Source of the DNA: Shewanella sp. KT0246
GTDB taxonomy: Bacteria; Pseudomonadota; Gammaproteobacteria; Enterobacterales; Shewanellaceae
Direction: 5' to 3'
NCBI RefSeq assembly: GCF_019654955.1
Contig: NZ_BPEV01000022.1
Location: forward strand, 26,758 to 90,757
DNA: 64,000 bases
Shown here: positions 8,255 to 15,604 of the stretch, piece by piece
Layout: the number at the start of each line of letters is the position of its first letter
Numbering within the stretch: the first letter of the stretch is position 1
Program-made: the position numbers and the translations under genes
Notes under the pieces: model-generated
Database searches by the model: none
Seen by the model: the letters and a program-made list of their open reading frames with translations, nothing else
Told to the model about the DNA's origin: nothing

Positions 8255-10672
8255 ATGACAAACGTTGACCCAAACGACTTAGGCAGTCGTTATTTTAAAA
8301 AAACATTGTTCACCGCAATCATTATCACAAGTTTACTCGGTTGTGGCTCTTCATCAGAAGAACCTAACCCAGTAGAAAATACCCCACCAGCAGAATCTGA
8401 ACCTATAACTGACACTTCGCCAGAACCTTTTAGTTTTATGGCGGTAAATGATGTCGAGTTAAGTACGGCAGTTATATCTGAATCAGTAACAATCACAGGC
8501 ATTAATGCTGCGACCGATATTAGCGTGACAGGTGGGCAATATTCGATAAATGGCGGTTTGTACACAGCTGAGGACAGTACCGTTTCTACAGGTGATCAAA
8601 TCTCACTGCAAGTCACTGCTCCAGATACCGCTCAAACCACTACAAGTGTAGAAATTAACGTTGGAGATATCAGTGCGACGTTTACCGTTACAACAGCAGA
8701 AGAAACTGCAGCGCCGACACCAGCGTTAACATCATTGATATTTAATCTCGATACCATTCACAGTATTAACGATCTCAATGTGTTTGATCGTAAGAAATTT
8801 ATCACCATCCACGCATCCCACACTGAAAACGACTGGTATAACGTCGGCACAAATGCGTCATCAGACTTAATCACAGAGTTCGCTGAAGGTTATGACGTAT
8901 ATTTTGGTCGTGATACTGGCGGTATGCGCTACCAGCTTAGTTTATTGGCTGAATCTGCTACACAAAGTGGCTTTGTCGATGCTGAAATGGCAACCAGTAA
9001 TGGCGGTAACTCTCGTTGGACTTATAAAACAAACACCGATCAAAGGGCTGAAACACAAAGACAGCATGAACACCGCAATCTCAATATGGTGGTGGCAGCA
9101 CAGCAGCACCCTTATTGGCCTGATGGCAAAGATACCGGCCAAGGCTGGGCATTCTCTCAACTTGATTCAGCTGCAGAACCTTTTGGTACTGCAACGGGTG
9201 ACTATATGGGGCAATTTGTTGCCAAGTATTTTAATAAAAATGATGGTGTTGATATCTACGGTCAACCTAAGCCCAAATACATTGAGGTAATGAATGAGCC
9301 ACTGTACGAATTAATTGATTTTGCAGAAGACCCTACCACCATTGAAAAGGTTTTTGAGTTTCATACTAACGTTGCCGCGGCGATTAAAGCGGTAAACCAT
9401 GACTCATCACTGGCTAACACAGATGTATTAGTTGGCGGCTATACCGTGGCTTTTCCTGATTTTGATAAGCAAAACTTTGATCGATGGGAACAAAGGGACA
9501 AAGCATTTATCGATATCGCGGGTGAGAATATGGACTTTATCTCGCTGCATTTATACGACTTCCCCGCATTTCAAAACCGTGAAGAACTCCGCGCTGGGAG
9601 TAATATCGAAGCCACTTTCGATATGTTAGAACACTATATGGCATTAACTCTGGGTGAAGTTAAACCCTTCATGGTGTCAGAGTATGGGTCACAGGTTCAT
9701 TCTTTATTTAATCAACCTTGGTTAGCACAACGAGATTGGTACCATTTAAGGGCGATTAACAGCCAACTGATGTCATTTTTAGAACGCGCGAATAATATTG
9801 AAATGGCCATCCCATTTATTCCAGTAAAAGCAGAATGGGGACGATTAAGCGAAACAGTTCCCTATTACGCACGCTTAATGCGCCAAAATAAAGAGATTGA
9901 AGGCCAAACAGGTGATGAATACGTTTATACCGATATGGTTAAATTTTACCAATTGTGGTCAAACGTTAATGGCACACGCGTAGACAGCTATTCAACCGAT
10001 CGCGACTTTCAGTTAGACGCTTACGTCGAAGATAATAGCGCATACCTGATAATTAACAGCCTTGAAAAAGAAGTTCAAACCATTGATGTATCTTTACTTG
10101 GTATTAATCAAGACAAGATTAGCGACATCATGCTGAAAATTTTATTCCACGAAAATGGGACAACCCATTTAGTAGAGTCAGATTTGTCATCAATAGAAGA
10201 GCTAAATCAATTAACCATTGCAGCCGAAAGCACAGTCATAATTGAATTAACGTTTAGCGAAGATATTGAACTGCCACACACGCAAACTGAAACCAAGTAT
10301 TACGCAGACAGTTATAAACATCCCATCACCGCAGATACCAGTGCGAGCTTTAACATTAACAATGTTGATATTGCAGAAACTGGCGAAGCAATATTGCGCC
10401 TTGGTTTAGGGCGAGAACACGGTAAATCTTTGCAACCCAACGTCACAATTAATGGTAACCCTGTTGAAATTGATCCTGACTATCGTGGTTACGATCAGTA
10501 TCAAGACGGCCAAGGTCGTCAGCAATACTTTGGCGTGATTGAAATCCCTATCTCTAATGACCACCTGCAGACAGATAACCTCATCACAATCGAATTTGCT
10601 GATGACGGAGGATTTATCACTTCTGTCGCCATGCAATATTTTGCTCACTCTAAAGTCATGCCACGAAATTAA
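8255..10672 (+). CDS. GH86 beta-agarase/porphyranase, lipoprotein
   Basis: An 805-residue secreted protein with lipobox LLGC (ITSLLGCGSSSEE) and an acidic/proline-rich linker after the Cys. Residues about 55-145 look like an Ig-like or other non-catalytic beta module. The catalytic barrel follows from about 155, with RDTGGMRYQLS, QHPYWPDG, acid/base candidate Glu348 in EVMNEPLY and nucleophile candidate Glu476 in VSEYGSQVH. C-terminal beta domains run from about 575. GH86 enzymes cut agarose or porphyran internally; sequence alone does not tell me which. The start ATG has only a weak ribosome-binding site. The gene is probably cotranscribed with, or read through into, the GH16 gene 172 bp downstream across several hairpins. 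Confidence 0.85.
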   Translation: MTNVDPNDLGSRYFKKTLFTAIIITSLLGCGSSSEEPNPVENTPPAESEPITDTSPEPFSFMAVNDVELSTAVISESVTITGINAATDISVTGGQYSINGGLYTAEDSTVSTGDQISLQVTAPDTAQTTTSVEINVGDISATFTVTTAEETAAPTPALTSLIFNLDTIHSINDLNVFDRKKFITIHASHTENDWYNVGTNASSDLITEFAEGYDVYFGRDTGGMRYQLSLLAESATQSGFVDAEMATSNGGNSRWTYKTNTDQRAETQRQHEHRNLNMVVAAQQHPYWPDGKDTGQGWAFSQLDSAAEPFGTATGDYMGQFVAKYFNKNDGVDIYGQPKPKYIEVMNEPLYELIDFAEDPTTIEKVFEFHTNVAAAIKAVNHDSSLANTDVLVGGYTVAFPDFDKQNFDRWEQRDKAFIDIAGENMDFISLHLYDFPAFQNREELRAGSNIEATFDMLEHYMALTLGEVKPFMVSEYGSQVHSLFNQPWLAQRDWYHLRAINSQLMSFLERANNIEMAIPFIPVKAEWGRLSETVPYYARLMRQNKEIEGQTGDEYVYTDMVKFYQLWSNVNGTRVDSYSTDRDFQLDAYVEDNSAYLIINSLEKEVQTIDVSLLGINQDKISDIMLKILFHENGTTHLVESDLSSIEELNQLTIAAESTVIIELTFSEDIELPHTQTETKYYADSYKHPITADTSASFNINNVDIAETGEAILRLGLGREHGKSLQPNVTINGNPVEIDPDYRGYDQYQDGQGRQQYFGVIEIPISNDHLQTDNLITIEFADDGGFITSVAMQYFAHSKVMPRN

Positions 10673-10686
10673 TCACAAGCTAAAAA

Positions 10687-10716
10687 GACTTCTGCACTCT
10701 TACGCGTGAAGAAGTC
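10687..10716 (+). terminator. Imperfect hairpin after GH86
   Basis: GACTTCT pairs with AGAAGTC, and CAC pairs with GTG inside. It starts 14 bp after the GH86 stop. No T-run follows, so it may be a processing or stability element rather than a terminator. Confidence 0.45.
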
Positions 10717-10745
10717 TATCCATCTTGTCATTTTGGTAGTGTGCG

Positions 10746-10820
10746 GTCATTGAAATGACATGATCTATTTCTGCAAGGTAGCAGAAATAGTCAATAACAA
10801 GACACTTTATACGTAAAGTG
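10746..10820 (+). promoter_or_regulatory. Three hairpins in the GH86-GH16 leader
   Basis: GTCAT-tgaa-ATGAC (10746-10759), CTATTTCTGC-aaggta-GCAGAAATAG (10765-10790, perfect 10 bp) and CACTTTATACGTAAAGTG (10803-10820, 7-bp arms). They lie in the 172-bp gap before the GH16 start, and the last ends 24 bp before the ATG. They could be mRNA processing or stability stems, or operators for a dimeric regulator. The ATTGTTAACAAT palindrome is absent here. Confidence 0.45.
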
Positions 10821-10844
10821 ATCATTATATAAAAAGGGAAATTT

Positions 10845-12215
10845 ATGAAACGTCATATTAATCTCATCCATGCTACAACCCTGATAACCACAAGCGCCCT
10901 TTCGAGTGTTTGTTTTGCAGCAGACTGGGATAACATTCCGTTACCTGCCGATCCAGGTAACGGTCTTGTTTGGCAATTAAATGATCAATACTCTGATTCA
11001 TTTAATTACCAAGGTAAAACCTCAACTTTCACCAGTAAATGGAATGATACTTACTTTAATGCTTGGGAAGGCCCAGGATTAACGCGCTGGAATAGCGGTG
11101 AATCTTGGGTATCTGATGGTAACTTAATCATTAGCGCGTCACGTAAAGCCCCTAATCTTGTGAATGCTGGCGTGATCACTTCAAAAACTAAAGTAAAGTA
11201 TCCCATATTCCTAGAAGCCAACATCAAAGTGAGTAACTTGGAGTTATCTTCAAATTTCTGGTTACTCAGTGAAAACGATGAACGTGAAATTGATATTCTA
11301 GAAGTATATGGCGGCGCCCGTGAAACTTGGTTTGCACAAAATATGTCGACTAATTTTCATGTCTTTGTTCGTAATAATGACAATAGCATTAGAAGTGACT
11401 TTAACGATCAAACCCACAACACACCGGTATGGGGCAATAATTGGCGCGAAGGATTTCACCGCTTTGGCGCCTATTGGAAAAGCCCAACCGACGTGACCTT
11501 TTATATCGACGGACAAGAAACCCCACAAGGTTCTTGGGATGAAGTCGTGATGAAAGATAAAGATTATACTGGCGCACTCATGGATAAAACCCAGTACACG
11601 ATGGATGAGGAAATGTTCATCATTTTAGACACTGAAGATCATTCTTGGCGCTCAGAGGCGGGTAATGTGGCTACAGATGCCGATCTGGCTGACGGTGCTA
11701 AAAACAAAATGTATGTTGACTGGATCCGTGTTTATCAACCTGTCAGTGATGGCAGCTCTGGAGGTGATAATGGAGGAAATGACGATATTAACCCCAATAC
11801 CCAATACCAGCTTGTGGCTAAGCACAGCGCTAAGTGTATAGATGTCATTAATAACCAAACCAGTAATGGCTCTACTTATCAGCAAGCAGGCTGTGACAAT
11901 ACTAATGCCCAGCAGTTCAGTTTCACTCAACTCAGTAATGGTTTTTATAACATCAAATCTAATCTCAGTAATCTTTGTTTAGATTTGGCTGCGGGCACAA
12001 CCGCTAATGGCGGTAAAATCCAGCAATGGGTTTGTAACAGCAGCAACCAAAACCAAATGTGGAACTTAAATGATAAAGGAAATGGTTATGTTGAAATCAT
12101 CAGCAAAGTCAGCAATAAGTGCCTCGACATTGCAGGAAAGTCGACAGCTAATGGCGCAGCTTTAACACAATGGAGTTGCTACAACGGCGATAATCAGCAG
12201 TTTACATTAGATTAA
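10845..12215 (+). CDS. GH16 beta-agarase with C-terminal CBM13 (ricin-type lectin) domain
   Basis: An endo-beta-agarase of 456 residues. A Sec signal peptide ends at VCFA before mature ADWDNIPLPADPGNG, a start typical of GH16 agarases. The GH16 jelly-roll spans about 27-300. Its catalytic motif EREIDILEVYG gives Glu148 (nucleophile), Asp150 and Glu153 (acid/base). A Ser/Gly/Asn/Asp linker near 303-318 leads to a ricin-B type CBM13 domain (about 322-456) with three QxW-like repeats (STYQQAGC, GKIQQWVC, AALTQWSC) that would bind galactan. It lacks a lipobox, so it is probably released from the cell and makes the first internal cuts. AAGGGAA precedes the ATG. Confidence 0.93.
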   Translation: MKRHINLIHATTLITTSALSSVCFAADWDNIPLPADPGNGLVWQLNDQYSDSFNYQGKTSTFTSKWNDTYFNAWEGPGLTRWNSGESWVSDGNLIISASRKAPNLVNAGVITSKTKVKYPIFLEANIKVSNLELSSNFWLLSENDEREIDILEVYGGARETWFAQNMSTNFHVFVRNNDNSIRSDFNDQTHNTPVWGNNWREGFHRFGAYWKSPTDVTFYIDGQETPQGSWDEVVMKDKDYTGALMDKTQYTMDEEMFIILDTEDHSWRSEAGNVATDADLADGAKNKMYVDWIRVYQPVSDGSSGGDNGGNDDINPNTQYQLVAKHSAKCIDVINNQTSNGSTYQQAGCDNTNAQQFSFTQLSNGFYNIKSNLSNLCLDLAAGTTANGGKIQQWVCNSSNQNQMWNLNDKGNGYVEIISKVSNKCLDIAGKSTANGAALTQWSCYNGDNQQFTLD

Positions 12216-12368
12216 CGCTTATTAGATTGTTAAGCCCAATGTTAATTACAAAATTAGCTTCAATGTCGATAGAGCTGATGGTCAGCACACATTGAGTCAT
12301 ACGTTAACTAACGTCGTTTGGGCGCTTTAAAATTCATCTGCCACTACATTCCCATACTCTGCTAATTC

Positions 12369-12410
12369 GATGAGCTAGTTGTGATGAGCTAGTTTTGATG
12401 AGCTAGTTTT
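12369..12410. repeat. 14-bp tandem repeat, 3 copies
   Basis: Three head-to-tail units GATGAGCTAGTTGT, GATGAGCTAGTTTT and GATGAGCTAGTTTT, followed by a degraded partial GAAGGGCTAAGT. The repeat lies in the 315-bp gap between the GH16 gene and the small secreted protein. Otherwise I see no gene or clear terminator in that gap. Confidence 0.85.
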
Positions 12411-12530
12411 GAAGGGCTAAGTCCTACAAACGGTATTCTGTCATCCTCAATACTCGTCTTACAATTCATTCATAAAACAATGAAGCATCATAATTTGCTT
12501 ATCCAACGAATAATAAAACAGCGAGAAATA

Positions 12531-12956
12531 ATGAAAAAATCAATAATTGCAGTAATGATGATGTCAGTAAGCATAGGCGCATTCGCTGAGTCCGAAGTCG
12601 AATCAAAACAACAGCTAGATTCAGCAATGGAGCAACTCGTCAGTGTTGAGTCGCAAACCGATATTTTTATTACTGTAGATGAAGAAGCAAGTTTTGAAAG
12701 CATTACTTATCAAGGTTTTATTACAGAAAAGTACAGCGAGATTTATGTCTCTAGCCACGATGCAAAAGAGAATGGTCTTGAAAAAGTGAAGAAATTTTAC
12801 ATATACAACGAAAAAGACATCGACGAACTAAGCCATAAGATTGCGGCAAGGGTTGATCAAGATAATCCAACCGCTTTCTCAGTAGACTTATACCGTGATT
12901 ATCAAAATGATTCAGGTAAATTCACTTACATAGCACGTGTAACCGAATATAAATAA
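12531..12956 (+). CDS. Small secreted protein of unknown function
   Basis: A 141-residue product starting at ATG 12531 (MKKSIIAVMMMSVSIGAFA-ES) with a clear Sec signal peptide. The upstream in-frame ATG at 12480 would bury this signal. The mature part is acidic, has no cysteine and ends with alternating strand-like segments (FSVDLYRD, KFTYIARVTEYK). I do not recognise a family. It is AT-rich like its neighbours and ends 71 bp from the convergent SapC gene with a hairpin between. Its position inside the agar locus does not by itself imply a role in agar use. Confidence 0.65.
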   Translation: MKKSIIAVMMMSVSIGAFAESEVESKQQLDSAMEQLVSVESQTDIFITVDEEASFESITYQGFITEKYSEIYVSSHDAKENGLEKVKKFYIYNEKDIDELSHKIAARVDQDNPTAFSVDLYRDYQNDSGKFTYIARVTEYK

Positions 12957-12982
12957 ACCTTAAACAGAGTTTTACTATTCCC

Positions 12983-13012
12983 CATTGCTGAGTGAACTGT
13001 CACTCAGCAATG
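12983..13012. terminator. Bidirectional hairpin between convergent genes
   Basis: CATTGCTGAGTG - aactgt - CACTCAGCAATG is a perfect 12-bp stem with a 6-base loop, in the 71-bp gap between the small secreted protein and the SapC gene. There is no clear T-run on either side, but its position suggests it ends both transcripts. Confidence 0.6.
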
Positions 13013-13027
13013 CGCAGACATTCATCA

Positions 13028-13774
13028 TTAATTAGCCGATAATTGCTCATTTTTTAAGACGATTAATTTCTGTAAATTGCTCATAGATGCTGACAGTAAA
13101 TGGCATGCTTGCAAATACCCATTACGATGAAACTCAACTAAAATCGCCTCGTCTAAGCTCGACAAATTTGCTTCATTAATCACATAAAGTCCATCAAACT
13201 TATGCTTTTCCCCACCTGTAAATGTCACGCCAACTTGAATCGCTTCGATTAAATCATGCTCAACTAATGCTTTAATAAACGATTCTGTGCGGATAATACC
13301 TTGTGCAAGGGTCGTGACCAGTTGATTCATTGTTTTTAAGTAATCAGTAGGTGTGCCTTTATCATCAAACAACCTTTTCCCATCGCCTTTGTTATAACTT
13401 GAATCTTTTACTCTGTTGGAATTCATATCAATGGTTAATAGCGATTTTTGTTGATTTGTCATCTCATTACGTTCGCCTACTCTGCCAACCATAAAAGGCT
13501 GACGCTGAATATGCATTGGTATGGCATTAGCGCACCACTGCTCACCTGATAAGAACAAGTTTTCTCCGGGAGTAAACCCCAGTAACGCGTGTAAACCAAA
13601 TTGACCTGTCTGGTTATTCTTTAACAAGCAGCACGGGTACTCAACAATAAGTTGTCGCAACTCTTCTGCTACTACAGGGACATAATGAACATTCTCACCA
13701 TATTGCTGACCATGTGCGCTGACGACTTGTGTGTGTAAATGAACGGTTGGATCTACGATTGCATTTTTCATCAT
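13028..13774 (-). CDS. SapC-family protein
   Basis: A 248-residue protein with the SapC (PF07277) pattern: VHYVPVVAEELRQLIVEYPC near the start, ALLGFTPGENLFLSGEQWCAN, then PMHIQRQPFMVGR. The biochemical function is unknown. In marine and Xanthomonas-like genomes such genes recur beside TonB-dependent receptors and flavin halogenase-like genes, exactly as here. There is no signal peptide. It lies 17 bp downstream of the halogenase-like gene and is almost certainly cotranscribed with it. A role in outer-membrane uptake or modification linked to the receptor is only an inference from repeated neighbourhood. Confidence 0.82.
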   Translation of the reverse strand: MMKNAIVDPTVHLHTQVVSAHGQQYGENVHYVPVVAEELRQLIVEYPCCLLKNNQTGQFGLHALLGFTPGENLFLSGEQWCANAIPMHIQRQPFMVGRVGERNEMTNQQKSLLTIDMNSNRVKDSSYNKGDGKRLFDDKGTPTDYLKTMNQLVTTLAQGIIRTESFIKALVEHDLIEAIQVGVTFTGGEKHKFDGLYVINEANLSSLDEAILVEFHRNGYLQACHLLSASMSNLQKLIVLKNEQLSAN

Positions 13775-13791
13775 TGCTTCCTTTGCGCTTG

Positions 13792-15399
13792 TTATACTTT
13801 TTGTAAGCCGTATTGTTTAATTAATTGTATTAACTCACGATTGCTTGGCAGCGAACCCGTAAGCTGTTGAGTCATGACTTTGTTGTGTTCAAATTGTTTC
13901 TTCGATGCTTGTTGGCACTGACTATTCAATGGCCAAGGCGACGCTTCAGTGTTAAACCCCATGCCGTAAAGCACATATTGATAACTCGCAGCAGGGAACA
14001 CTTCTGTGGCATGGGTAAAATCGTTATCGGAGGGAATTTGAGTTTGCCATAGCGTCAATAAGGTCTGTAAGCTTTTTGGAATGGACTCCACACAACGATT
14101 ATCAATCCAAAAATCACTGTCATCGCGTTGATTAAGCATGTAATGCAGTTTCAAAAAATCAATAATTCGATCCCAGCGGTATAAAAACGTGTCATTGAAT
14201 CGCTTGGCAACAATATCCATTGCTACCCTATTACTCGGTAATTGTTCTGCAACCATATTGGCCGAAATCTCAACTAAGAGCAGCGCAGATGCCTCCAACG
14301 GCTCCAAAAAGCCTGCAGACAGTCCAATAGCAACACAGTTTTTATGCCAAAACTTCTCTCTATGGCCTGGGTTTATGGCTATTTTTCGAAATGTTAATGA
14401 GTCAACATCTGACACAGAATCTGCCAGATACGCTTTAAGCTCTGCTTCTGCATCTTGATCATTGATATAACGGCTTGCGTAAACATGCCCTACACCGCGC
14501 CTGCTTGATAAACCAATATCCCAAATCCAACCCGCTGATTGCGCCGTTGAAATGGTATGTGAAGCAATAGGTGATTGCTCATCGTCATAAGGTACCTGAA
14601 CCGCAATGGCTGTATCTGCGAACAAGACGTCTTTGCAGCTTTTAAACCCGACCTTGTAATGCTCACCGAGCAATAAAGATTTAAACCCAGTGCAGTCAAT
14701 GAACAAATCTCCATTAATGTCACCTAAATCGGCTGTCGTTAATGAGTCAATGTAGCCATCATTATCATTGTTGATAGCAACCACATCAGAGACCAAATGC
14801 CGAACATGTAAATGATTAACGCAATGCGCTTGCAGAAATGCTGAAAAACGCCCTGCATCTAGGTGATAGGCATAGTTAGCCACAGCGTCATATTCTGCGG
14901 TGGTGATATATTTAGGTGCCAGCCCAGCTTCACATATGGCTTCTTGTGGGCTCAACGTCGCTGAAAGTGAAGTTATAGTGTCGGCTGTAAACCACTGCTG
15001 AATCAGACTGTCATGATGGCTTCCTTCTGGGAGCATCAAAGGATGATAGTAAAAGTCATCATCTTTACCAGTAACCCATTTAGCAAATTTAGCGCCTTGC
15101 TTAAACGATGCATGACAATGGTTAATAAAGTCAGTTTCACGGATCCCCATATTGTTAAGCGTGGTACGCATTGTTGGCCAAGTGCCCTCACCAACACCGA
15201 TAGCTGGCACATTAGCGGACTCAATTAAGGTTACGGTAAAATTACCAGCATGGGTTTTATTGAGTTTGGCGGCAATAGTGCCAGCGGTTATCCAACCTGC
15301 ACTGCCACCACCAACGATGACAATATGATTTGTTGTATGAGTTTGTTGGTTTGCAGAAGCACAGGCTTCATAATTTGTAGAATCGATTGGATTGGTCAT
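13792..15399 (-). CDS. Flavin-dependent tryptophan halogenase-like protein
   Basis: A 535-residue FAD protein of the tryptophan 7-halogenase superfamily. It keeps the dinucleotide-binding GGGSAGW (about 30-36), GVGEGTWP, a Lys in the FKQGAKFAKW segment corresponding to the catalytic Lys, and GFLEPLEAS. The halogenase fingerprint WxWxIP reads WIWDIG here, so Pro is replaced by Gly, and the chlorination function is doubtful. GGAG lies 8 bp before the ATG. It lies downstream of the TonB receptor gene (205-bp gap with a terminator) and 17 bp before the SapC gene. Related genes are often found beside carbohydrate TonB receptors, but their substrate is unknown. A second relative at 62896 keeps the canonical WxWxIP. 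Confidence 0.88.
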   Translation of the reverse strand: MTNPIDSTNYEACASANQQTHTTNHIVIVGGGSAGWITAGTIAAKLNKTHAGNFTVTLIESANVPAIGVGEGTWPTMRTTLNNMGIRETDFINHCHASFKQGAKFAKWVTGKDDDFYYHPLMLPEGSHHDSLIQQWFTADTITSLSATLSPQEAICEAGLAPKYITTAEYDAVANYAYHLDAGRFSAFLQAHCVNHLHVRHLVSDVVAINNDNDGYIDSLTTADLGDINGDLFIDCTGFKSLLLGEHYKVGFKSCKDVLFADTAIAVQVPYDDEQSPIASHTISTAQSAGWIWDIGLSSRRGVGHVYASRYINDQDAEAELKAYLADSVSDVDSLTFRKIAINPGHREKFWHKNCVAIGLSAGFLEPLEASALLLVEISANMVAEQLPSNRVAMDIVAKRFNDTFLYRWDRIIDFLKLHYMLNQRDDSDFWIDNRCVESIPKSLQTLLTLWQTQIPSDNDFTHATEVFPAASYQYVLYGMGFNTEASPWPLNSQCQQASKKQFEHNKVMTQQLTGSLPSNRELIQLIKQYGLQKV

Positions 15400-15444
15400 A
15401 TTTGCTCCAATTCTTGTTGTGAAAATATTTAACGATATTTGTTC

Positions 15445-15482
15445 AAAAAAAATGTGGCTGCCATATTTATGACAACCACATT
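15445..15482 (-). terminator. Rho-independent terminator of the TonB receptor gene
   Basis: On the reverse strand AATGTGG ... CCACATT is followed by a T-run (complement of the A-run at 15445-15452), 123 bp after the receptor stop. It may limit transcription of the halogenase-SapC pair relative to the receptor. Confidence 0.75.
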
Positions 15483-15604
15483 GAGTTTTAGCGAACAGTA
15501 TTAATCATCACACATAAGAGTGATAAGCTATTTATCTGTAAATCCATGCTATCGATGGTTAACATCAAATCACTGTTTAATACATGCTATAGCGTTAACT
15601 AAGC

